From an uncultured Clostridia bacterium (GTDB taxonomy: Bacteria; Bacillota; Clostridia; Christensenellales; Borkfalkiaceae): a stretch of DNA of 16,288 nucleotides. Each line of letters opens with the position of its first letter. The stretch's first letter is position 1. The notes below the pieces were generated by a model. It saw only the letters and a list, made by a program, of their open reading frames with translations. It did not search any database and was not told where the DNA came from. The stretch is from contig CAKQRD010000028.1 in the NCBI GenBank assembly GCA_934271275.1, positions 1-16,288 on the forward strand. The letters are read 5' to 3'. Shown piece by piece: positions 8,003-14,300 of this stretch. The translations under genes and the position numbers were made by a program.

Positions 8003-8188
8003 TTAACTCCTTTGAATCAGCGCAATGACGCTGTTTTTAACTATTTTGTATTCGCGACCGATTTTAACGGCTTTTACTTTTTTATCGGTGATAAGCCTGT
8101 AAGCGAGAACTCTGCCGATAGAAAGCATGTTCATAAGGTCCTGAACGGACACGAGTTCGGGATACTCTTCGAATAACGTATTGTACAT
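8003..8188 (-). CDS. Small excisionase / AlpA-type MerR-like DNA-binding protein
   Basis: A 61-residue protein whose core, LVSVQDLMNMLSIGRVLAYRLITDKKVKAVKIGREYKI, has the typical pattern of the winged-helix HTH_17 family (AlpA/Xis type): a recognition helix followed by a wing ending in V-K-I-G-R-E-Y-K-I. I chose the ATG at 8188 because GAGGAG lies eight bases upstream. A longer frame reaching 8320 has no ribosome site and its extra 44 residues look non-coding. Family members act as excisionases that bend DNA at att sites or as activators of int. Here it precedes int with only 2 nt between the genes, which fits an Xis-Int pair. Single short helix-turn-helix proteins are hard to split into excisionase or repressor, so the function is inferred from context. 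Confidence 0.85.
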   Translation of the reverse strand: MYNTLFEEYPELVSVQDLMNMLSIGRVLAYRLITDKKVKAVKIGREYKIVKNSVIALIQRS

Positions 8189-8201
8189 AATAAATACTCC
8201 T

Positions 8202-8213
8202 CGATAACTATCG
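8202..8213. promoter_or_regulatory. CGATA-AC-TATCG palindrome in the excisionase leader (operator candidate)
   Basis: An exact 5-bp inverted repeat with a 2-bp spacer lies between the probable -10 box and the start codon of the excisionase gene and abuts its ribosome binding site. Binding here could block transcription or, in RNA, partly hide the GAGGAG. Near-identical palindromes occur at 5309 and 10516. Confidence 0.45.
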
Positions 8214-8216
8214 TTG

Positions 8217-8243
8217 AGTATATTGTTGCACGGAAAGAAGCAA
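8217..8243 (-). promoter_or_regulatory. Probable promoter of the leftward xis-int operon
   Basis: On the minus strand TATACT (8222-8217) matches a -10 box with one difference. TTGCTT (8243-8238) is a weak -35 at a short 15-bp spacing. The start codon is about 29 nt downstream of the -10 box. Confidence 0.4.
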
Positions 8244-8299
8244 AGGCGAGAGTACCTTAATCGTGACGGAACCGTTATATGAAGCAGAATGAATAGTGA

Positions 8300-8548
8300 A
8301 TGTATCGGCAGAAAAGCCATACTATGAATAACATAAAAGTCGCGTCGTCTTTGCCCTTAAATCAATCGGGAAAAGGCGGGGCAGTCAAGGAGAAAGTAAA
8401 AAAATCGGAGGGAAAATATTACTTAAAAACCCGCGGAGATATTTTTACCCTTGACGGGAACGACTTTTTCCGATACCCGAACCCAAAGACGACGAGATAT
8501 TTCGTTGTCAATACTTTCCGCCGGATATTATGGAAGAATATCCGTTAA
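8300..8548 (+). CDS. Doubtful 82-aa open frame between the divergent operons
   Basis: The frame from ATG 8300 (or ATG 8324) to TAA has a codon mix not unlike neighbouring genes, and its C-terminal half (GDIFTLDGNDFFRYPNPKTT) could be a folded peptide. However, neither ATG has a recognisable ribosome binding site and I see no family match. The 5' part overlaps the upstream region of the leftward operon. It may be a real small protein, but it could equally be an open frame in the regulatory spacer between the two divergent transcription units. No function is proposed. Confidence 0.3.
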   Translation: MYRQKSHTMNNIKVASSLPLNQSGKGGAVKEKVKKSEGKYYLKTRGDIFTLDGNDFFRYPNPKTTRYFVVNTFRRILWKNIR

Positions 8549-8566
8549 AATTCCTGTAAAAACCCG

Positions 8567-8600
8567 CTCTACTCACGGTAGAGTGCCGTTTCGGTAACGG
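8567..8600. promoter_or_regulatory. Two adjacent small inverted repeats upstream of the rightward promoter
   Basis: CTCTAC-TCACG-GTAGAG (8567-8583) and CCGTT-TCGGT-AACGG (8586-8600) stand side by side about 30-65 bp upstream of the -10 box of the HTH gene pair. Their position suits operator sites for an activator or repressor. CTCTAC/GTAGAG lacks a T-tail, so it is not a terminator. Confidence 0.4.
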
Positions 8601-8629
8601 TTCGGTCACTCTCGTTCGATAAAAAACGG

Positions 8630-8638
8630 TGATACAAT
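8630..8638 (+). promoter_or_regulatory. Extended -10 promoter of the rightward HTH gene pair
   Basis: TGATACAAT is a TGn extended -10 box with one mismatch to TATAAT. No good -35 is present at 16-18 bp, consistent with an extended -10 or activator-dependent promoter. The start would fall near 8645, directly at the AAAGGAGG ribosome site (8645-8652), giving a very short leader before ATG 8659. Confidence 0.5.
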
Positions 8639-8658
8639 GGGGGTAAAGGAGGAAAACT

Positions 8659-8967
8659 ATGAAAACAGAAGAAGTACGAGAGGATTTGAAGGAGATACGG
8701 TATTATTGCTCGAAGCAAAGAGATTTCGAGAACGCGGCGCGAACGGTAGGAAGTTCGACCGTTGTTGAAAAGGTGAAGACGTATAACGAGGCGATACAAA
8801 CCGCGCCTATACGGCTGTATGATTTATACGTTTCGCTGTACGTCAACAACAATACGCAAGCGGTTGTTGCAGAGGACTGGGGAATATCCTGCGATTACGT
8901 CAGAAAATTAACGAAGAATCTATACGAGTATTTTATGTCGGCATTAGATAAGGGAGAAAAACAATGA
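8659..8967 (+). CDS. Small HTH regulator, ArpU/RinA-like (paralogue 1)
   Basis: A 102-residue protein with an N-terminal helical part (REDLKEIRYYCSK... to NEAIQTAP) and a C-terminal sigma-region-4-like helix-turn-helix (LYDLYVSLYVNNN, then TQAVVAEDWGISCDYVRKLTKNL). This architecture resembles phage late transcription regulators of the ArpU/RinA and DUF1492 kind; I infer the likeness from layout only. By eye it is about 40% identical to the next gene, with which it overlaps by 4 nt (ATGA). A strong AAAGGAGG site sits six bases before the start. It is the first gene of the rightward arm and probably controls element genes, perhaps the Rep gene or the leftward operon. Confidence 0.8.
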   Translation: MKTEEVREDLKEIRYYCSKQRDFENAARTVGSSTVVEKVKTYNEAIQTAPIRLYDLYVSLYVNNNTQAVVAEDWGISCDYVRKLTKNLYEYFMSALDKGEKQ

Positions 8968-9275
8968 CGTTGAACGAAATACGGGAAGATTTGAGAAATA
9001 TTCGATATTATTATTCGAGAAAAGAATTTTTAGAAGCGAATGCCGATTTGGCGGAAAGTAAGATAAAGGAGAAAATAGAGAGGTATAACCGAGCGATAAG
9101 GAACGCACCACCGAAACTGCTTGATATATACCTGAACTTATATACGAAAGGATATACGCAGGAGGCGACCGCGGCGATACTCGGCTACTCCCCGCAGTAC
9201 ATAAATTTATTGAATAATAATCTGCTGATATACCTTTGCGGAGCATTGAATAATAGCGAGAAAAGTTCCGATTAG
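8964..9275 (+). CDS. Small HTH regulator, ArpU/RinA-like (paralogue 2)
   Basis: A 103-residue protein that aligns with its upstream neighbour along the whole length with a single one-residue gap. Shared blocks include REDL, IRYY, Y-N-x-A-I, A-P, L-x-D-x-Y and the helix-turn-helix segment (TQEATAAILGYSPQYINLL). The start overlaps the previous stop as ATGA and has AAGGGAG at 8950-8956, so the two genes are translationally coupled. The stop codon lies in the loop of a terminator hairpin. Tandem divergence suggests the two may form heterodimers or recognise different sites. Like paralogue 1, it has no visible membrane or enzymatic motif and is best read as a transcription regulator. Confidence 0.8.
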   Translation: MTLNEIREDLRNIRYYYSRKEFLEANADLAESKIKEKIERYNRAIRNAPPKLLDIYLNLYTKGYTQEATAAILGYSPQYINLLNNNLLIYLCGALNNSEKSSD

Positions 9276-9294
9276 TCGGAACTTTTCTCATTTT
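9258..9294. terminator. Terminator between the HTH pair and the rep gene
   Basis: A perfect 14-bp stem, GAGAAAAGTTCCGA (9258-9271) with its complement at 9276-9289, has the loop TTAG, which contains the stop codon of the second HTH gene (9273-9275). The tail ATTTT follows on the plus strand. It would limit read-through into the rep gene. Confidence 0.8.
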
Positions 9295-9410
9295 AAAACG
9301 TTATTAAAACTTTTGTAGCGAAAAGTAGAGAAAAGCTAAAAGCAGACTAGTGGTGCTGGAACGGGTGTAAACGGTAAAATGAAACCGTATAGAAACGATA
9401 AGGAGAACAT

Positions 9411-10298
9411 ATGCAGGCATTATTGACGGAGTTGAACGAGAATGTATATATCCCTTTCTTCGATGAACCGAAGAAGGTGAACGAGGGATGGTATAAGGTA
9501 TACCACGACGGAGGACATCACGTCGGTACGAGAGTGTTGCCATCGAAAAGAAAGGGTAAAAAGAAAACGAGAAGCAGGGAGGATATATACGAACTCATAG
9601 ATACCCTCTTTTCTTCTGCCATGAGGAAGGGATTAGGGGTAAAGAGGAAGAAAAACGATTTGATAAACTTTATGAAAGCGGGGATAGAAAAACTATACCC
9701 CGACTTTAACGCTACAACGGAGTATATACAGGGGAAATTAGATAAGAAATTTCATAACCTAAACGTTCGTAAGAAAAGGTTTAAGAGGAAGGCATATCTT
9801 AACCGTTGGAATTACTTCGTTACTTTTACTTATGACGATAAGAAACAGACGGAAGAGAGTTTCAGAAAGAAGTTAAGGAAGTGTTTATCTAATTTACATA
9901 CAAGGAGAAGGTGGAGATATATGGGAGTGTTCGAGAATGCGCCTGAAACGGAGAGATTGCATTTCCACGCGCTTATGTATATACCGGACGGAGAGATGAT
10001 AGGGAATATTTACGAAAAGAAGGACTACAACAAGAAAAGCGGTAAGATTACGATAACAAGGATAAATACGTTTTTCGAGGACGGATTCGGAAGGAACGAT
10101 TTCCGACCTGTAAACGAAAAGGAGATAACGCACGGGAATACGATAAACTATTTATTGAAGTATATATCGAAGTCGGGGGAGAAGATAGTATATTCGAGAG
10201 GGATACCTTCTGTGGTATGCGTAAAGGTAAAGGAGAGGGATATACTTAATTACAAGCCGAAACAACTAACTATGCGAAAACTGTTTATGAGCGCGTAA
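9411..10298 (+). CDS. HUH-endonuclease rolling-circle replication initiator (Rep)
   Basis: A 295-residue protein with the three hallmarks of HUH replication initiators. Motif I is YFVTFTYDD (residues 135-143). Motif II is ERLHFHALMYI, where H184 and H186 form the metal-binding HUH pair. Motif III is NYLLKYISK (residues 246-254), with two tyrosines, Y247 and Y251, four apart, as in two-tyrosine initiators of the phiX174 gpA type. Such proteins nick one strand at an origin, stay covalently bound through tyrosine and start rolling-circle replication; some act as relaxases in mobilizable elements. The basic N-terminal 125 residues lack a recognised domain and may bind the origin. AAGGAG lies five bases before ATG 9411. 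The order (integrase, small regulators, Rep) fits an integrative element that can replicate as a circle. Phage replication protein is the main alternative. Confidence 0.88.
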   Translation: MQALLTELNENVYIPFFDEPKKVNEGWYKVYHDGGHHVGTRVLPSKRKGKKKTRSREDIYELIDTLFSSAMRKGLGVKRKKNDLINFMKAGIEKLYPDFNATTEYIQGKLDKKFHNLNVRKKRFKRKAYLNRWNYFVTFTYDDKKQTEESFRKKLRKCLSNLHTRRRWRYMGVFENAPETERLHFHALMYIPDGEMIGNIYEKKDYNKKSGKITITRINTFFEDGFGRNDFRPVNEKEITHGNTINYLLKYISKSGEKIVYSRGIPSVVCVKVKERDILNYKPKQLTMRKLFMSA

Positions 10299-10317
10299 GG
10301 GAAAAAATACAAAAAAC

Positions 10318-10344
10318 AACGCCGAGAGTAAGAGCGGCGTTTTT
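10318..10344 (+). terminator. Terminator of the rep gene
   Basis: AACGCCG (10318-10324) pairs with CGGCGTT (10335-10341) around a 10-nt loop and runs into TTTTT. It lies 20 nt after the Rep stop codon. Confidence 0.8.
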
Positions 10345-10385
10345 CGGCGTATAACGAAAAGAGGAAAGATGAGGGAAAGTGTAAA

Positions 10386-10440
10386 ACGCGAAAAGCGGCG
10401 GGGACGAAAAAGCGGTTTAGCGGTCGTCCCCGCCGCGCGT
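10386..10440. repeat. GC-rich long hairpin downstream of rep (origin candidate)
   Basis: A perfect 13-bp stem, GCGGCGGGGACGA (10395-10407) with its complement at 10424-10436, is extended by ACGC/GCGT across a five-base bulge. The 16-nt loop contains two GCGG-type repeats around TTTA. There is no T-run after it, so it is a poor terminator. Stable hairpins next to HUH rep genes are often double- or single-strand origins; that role is inferred. Confidence 0.5.
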
Positions 10441-10453
10441 TTACGGGTAAAAT

Positions 10454-10485
10454 TACTTTTAATCGGCGATAGCCGCTAAAAAGTA
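10454..10485. repeat. Second hairpin of the post-rep array
   Basis: TACTTTT (10454-10460) pairs with AAAAGTA (10479-10485), enclosing an inner CGGC-GATA-GCCG stem (10464-10475). It follows the GC-rich hairpin by 13 nt. Confidence 0.45.
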
Positions 10486-10515
10486 GGCATAAGGTTAAGG
10501 TTTTATAATTGAGTT

Positions 10516-10525
10516 CGATATATCG
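10516..10525. promoter_or_regulatory. CGATATATCG palindrome (right copy)
   Basis: A perfect 10-bp palindrome matching the half-sites of those at 5309-5320 and 8202-8213, here with no spacer. It lies beyond the rep gene near the presumed right end of the element. Confidence 0.35.
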
Positions 10526-10664
10526 GCAGGTTGGTGGATAATCAAAAATATATAGTTTAATATAACTAACGCCTAACGCTGCCGTTTTTTGAGATAACCG
10601 AGGCAAAATTTAACGGAAAGTCATTGATTTTTTACACAACAGATAACTAATTAACCCGCAAACT

Positions 10665-10682
10665 AACGAATTTTAATTCGTT
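10665..10682. repeat. AT-rich inverted repeat
   Basis: AACGAATT and AATTCGTT (8-bp arms, 2-bp spacer) form a small palindrome just before the large hairpin at 10704. It could be a protein-binding site near the element end. Confidence 0.4.
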
Positions 10683-10703
10683 TCGCCGACATAACTCGTG
10701 GAA

Positions 10704-10765
10704 AACGCGCCACATTGATACGGCGTGCGAAGCACGACGCTTGTATATTATCAAGGTGGCGCGTT
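10704..10765. repeat. 62-bp nested palindrome with GCGAAGC tip
   Basis: The arms 10704-10720 and 10749-10765 pair over 17 positions with a single A-G mismatch (10714/10755). Inside is CGTGC-GAA-GCACG (10724-10736). The core GCGAAGC is known as an unusually stable DNA mini-hairpin. There is no T-run, so it is not a standard terminator. It may mark the right end of the element, act as a single-strand origin, or be a host palindromic repeat or tiny MITE. Confidence 0.55.
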
Positions 10766-11105
10766 ATACTCTATGACAACAAAAAATACAACATATAATA
10801 GGCTATTTAACTAAATCATAACTTATATTGTTTGGCTTTTTGTATAAAAAAAGTTGGTGAAATAATGATAAATTTTGTTGCAGAAAGCTTAATTCTTTTT
10901 GCCGTTCGTAAAATTGTCGAGAGGTTTTGTGAAATTTTTAGCATTAGTAAAATATCGCAAATCAGTCTATATAAAACCGACAAAAAATACTTTTCATAAA
11001 TAGGTTCTCAAATTTTTAGAAAAAAGGAATTTTTTACGGGTATACGACGTCGCGCGGTTAAAAAATAACATAATATGATAAGATTATGCAAAAAAGATGC
11101 AAAGT
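10766..11105. other. AT-rich intergenic stretch, probably host side of the right junction
   Basis: No strong gene is visible. One short frame from ATG 10865 to TAA 10999 would encode a 44-residue hydrophobic-to-basic peptide beginning MINFVAESLILFAVRKIVER, preceded only by a weak GGTGA. A direct 11-bp match, ATAAGATTATG, links 11078-11088 with 4971-4981, but this is within chance for AT-rich DNA. Confidence 0.4.
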
Positions 11106-11132
11106 TTGACCTAACACCTCCTTAAATTCGCG

Positions 11133-11150
11133 TGATACAATAGTATTGTA
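11133..11150 (+). promoter_or_regulatory. Extended -10 promoter with overlapping palindrome
   Basis: TGATACAAT (11133-11141) is an extended -10 box identical to that at 8630. It overlaps the palindrome TACAAT-AGT-ATTGTA (11136-11150), so a repressor binding the palindrome would cover the promoter. TTGACC at 11106 is 24 bp upstream and too far to be a normal -35. Confidence 0.5.
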
Positions 11151-11153
11151 AAA

Positions 11154-11214
11154 AAAGCGAAAAAGGCGGGTACCCGCCTGCTCTTTGCCTCAGCAAAGAG
11201 CAGGCTTCCGCTTT
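11154..11214 (+). promoter_or_regulatory. Structured 5' leader of the small-protein/secreted-hydrolase unit
   Basis: AAAGCG (11154-11159) pairs with CGCTTT (11209-11214) around two competing elements: the palindrome GGCGGG-TA-CCCGCC (11165-11178) and a perfect 13-bp hairpin, 11176-11188 with 11193-11205, loop CTCA. The two share GCC at 11176-11178, so only one can form fully. No T-run follows the hairpin, which argues against a simple terminator and for mRNA protection or a switch. No known riboswitch consensus was recognised. Confidence 0.5.
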
Positions 11215-11237
11215 ATCGGCATTTATGGAGGTTTTGT

Positions 11238-11354
11238 ATGAAGAAACACTACGAAGCTCTGCAAATCGAATTTTTGCCGTGCGGTGAAGATGTTATCGTT
11301 ATGTCGATAGGCGAAGGCGATAACAAAATCGGCGACGATATATTTATGGATTAG
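11238..11354 (+). CDS. 38-aa acidic small protein
   Basis: ATG 11238 to TAG 11354 encodes a 38-residue peptide starting MKKHYEALQIEFLPCGEDVI and ending in an acidic glycine-rich tail (GEGDNKIGDDIFMD). TGGAGG (11226-11231) lies six bases upstream, an ideal ribosome site. It stands 20 nt before the start of the large secreted protein gene and behind the structured leader, so the two are probably one mRNA. Similar short proteins of the form KKxYExPxxE...EDVIxxS are, as I recall, common and uncharacterised in gut Clostridia. The single cysteine and acidic tail might suggest a modified or exported peptide, but no modification enzyme is nearby. Function unknown. Confidence 0.65.
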   Translation: MKKHYEALQIEFLPCGEDVIVMSIGEGDNKIGDDIFMD

Positions 11355-11374
11355 CAGAGGGGAGGAAAAAGAAA

Positions 11375-14300
11375 ATGAAAGCTGTTACTAAAAGATTGTT
11401 AGCGACGATTTTATCGTTATGTTCCGCGATATGCGTTTATTGCGGCTTAACGCTGTCCGCTAAAACCGTGCATGCGGCGACCGATTTCAATATAACGGGT
11501 GTAAGCGCATATAACGTAAACGACGACAGGTTCTACGTCGTTTTATCCACGGACGTAGAAATACAGTCCGCGGGACAACAACGCATAACCGTTTCGGTGG
11601 AGAAAGCGGGCGTAACGGAAGAAATAACTGTCACGTTCAACGCGTTCAGTAACGCCGATATACAGATTCCTACGAGCGCGGTAGCAAAAACGGGCGAAAA
11701 AGGCTTTGTTACGATACCGAAAGGAACTACGGCAGGCGAATTCGTTCTGGCGACCGATTACACGTTTTTCGTCGGCGAGGAAATAGCAAGCGGAAATATA
11801 TACGCTATGGAAACGGACAGGCTCGATACCGTTCAGATGAGCGCAAGTTACGCGCGCTATCGTATGTTCTTTAACGAATACGCAGCGGACGGTGCGACGG
11901 ACAACGACTATTACGCAAACAACGAAGCGTATAAGATACTTAATTTCAAAGAAGATAACGAAACGAGTACGGCACTCGGTATCGTTCGGTACGGGGTACA
12001 CGAAGGTAAACTTTATCTCCGTGCGGATACCGACGATTTGGCGGGAGTAACCTCTGCGGCGCAGGTTCCGGAAATGGTAATTTACGTTCCGAAAGGCGCG
12101 ATTTTATGCCCGAACAACGGTAATTATAGGGCGATAATCGGGCGCGATATTTATATTCACATCAACGGCGAAACTATTGAAGAAGTATTCAGAACAGAAC
12201 CTGTAATCGAAACCGAAAAGATCATAACGCTCGAAAACGCAAAAATCAAAATGGGCGGAGATTATTCGGGCGCGTATTACGCGTTCGACGGTTCTTGGGA
12301 AAACGCGGGCTGGTTCGTGAACGCCGTCGAAACTACCGGCGATATTTACGTTAAATATAATATCGAAACGGAAACGAGAACGGCGGGCGGTACTTACGGC
12401 GCGACGAGACTTATAAACGCAAACACCGCCGCGCATTACGCGGTCACGCACGGTATTGTCGATTTCGTGCATAACGGTTCTGCAAGCACTTGGAAAGACG
12501 TTGCAAACGGCAACGAAATACTTCTTTATTACAACGCGACTACTCACAGAAGAACGCTTAACGGCAGTATTGTTTGGGGTTATCCGCAGACCGAAACCGC
12601 GGGCATAGAAGATAACGGCGGCGGAAACGGCGGCGTTACGACGGGTTACGAAACGGCGGACTCGCTCGGCGCGAAATGGTTCGGCGTAGCTTGGGGCGGC
12701 GGCACTTACGCGCTTAAAGCAAGCTTGCAGATTTACGACGGAAACAACAACGACCTCGGCGTGCTGTGGTCGGCGACGGGATCGAACGTAAGCTCCGAGC
12801 TCGTCGGCAAAATAGGCGAGACGGTGTATTTCGTATCCGCGTTCGAGAACGTAGATACGGTCACGGTAAAAACCGCGAGCAACGCGGAAATAGAGGTGAC
12901 GAAGGGCGAAAACGGAATTTATTCCTTTACGATGCCTGCGGAAGCGGTTACGATTTCCACGACCGAAAAAACAGTAACCTCCGAGACGCTTTCCTTTAAG
13001 ACGCTCGTTAATCAGGGTTCGCGTTTCATAATGCTCCTTAACGGCGGCACGGGTAACGGAGAACACGGCTCGGAAATCTGCGACGTTATCGTGAAAACCG
13101 ACGGCGAGGAAAAGACTGCCAAGCTTTGGAACTGGGGTGAGGATCTTGCGATTTATATTTCTTACGACGTTCTCCCCGCGACGGGCTATCATACGCTGGA
13201 AATAGCCGCGCAAACCCTTACGGAAAAATATTCCTTTGCGGGCGTTTCCTTATCCGTCTTCGACGGCTCGGTCGTAACCCCCGTTACCCTCGAAAGAAAC
13301 GGCGGACAATATCAAGCTAACGCGGAAGCGGATATTTATCGTTACGTCGTATATTTCAACGATTTCGGCGGAGAGTTCCGCTATATCGGCAACGTTTCGA
13401 TAACGGTGAACGACGCGACGAGCGCGGTTGCGGAGCTATACCAGTGGAGCGACGGAAAATCCGCGGTGCTTCTTAATAGCTCGGACTATCCGACGGATAC
13501 CGAATATAAAATTACGGTAAATCCCTGTCAGGTCGGCGATTATTATATAACAAATAGCGTAAGCTTTTATATCGGCAACGAAGAGATTTACGACAAAACC
13601 GAAATCGTTTACACCGTGAACGGCGGCAAGGCGGTTAAGAACATCGTTTGGGGCGAAGCGAATTTCAATACGGTGTTTGAGGCTTCTTCGATAGAAACGG
13701 GCGGCGTTAAGGTTATAGGCTATACTTACGGAGAAGCTCTTTACGCAAGCCTTACCGATATTTACGAAAAGGTTACCGCGGAAACGGAAGGCACGCCGAA
13801 AAAGGTGGAATTCGCGGTGGAAACAGTTGAGATTTCCAACGAGGCGGGCGCGTATATAAGAACGAACAGCGACTATCAGGGCTTGCGTTTCACCACGAAA
13901 ATAGCGGAAACGAAGCACGCGGCGATAACCGAATACGGAATGTATTTCACCTCTCTCGCCTTCTATAAATCCTCCGACTTAAACGGCGACTTCACCAAAA
14001 TTTCGGACGGAGTGAACGGTTATAAAATTTCTTCCGCAAAAGAGGGCTTCAACCGCTGGATAAAGGGCGACGGGTACGAATATTTTTCGTCCGTAATAGA
14101 TCTTTCGGGCGCGAATTATAACAGAGATTTCACCGTGTGCGCTTACGTTGTGATAAGCTATGCGGACGGTACGAGTAAAACTATCCTCGCAAGGTACGAC
14201 GCGGACGACAGCGTGCGTTCCGCTTACGAGGTTGCAAGCGCGGCGATAAGTCATATAGAGGATAAAGCCTCTTCCGCATACGTTTACACGCAAAAATATA

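Noticed and set aside
8188..8320. Longer start for the excisionase-like gene at 8320
   Set aside because: The additional 44 residues have no ribosome site and the region contains the likely promoter and palindrome; ATG 8188 has an ideal GAGGAG site.
10560..10580. Integron attC-like string (CTAACGCCTAACG)
   Set aside because: Only a single half-site-like string is present, with no paired attC arms and no integron integrase; the recombinase here lacks the integron-specific patch as far as can be seen.
4971..11088. 11-bp direct repeat ATAAGATTATG at 4971-4981 and 11078-11088 as att sites
   Set aside because: It is AT-rich and short; with two flanks of several hundred bases a match of this length is close to chance. 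It has no recombinase-like core arms.
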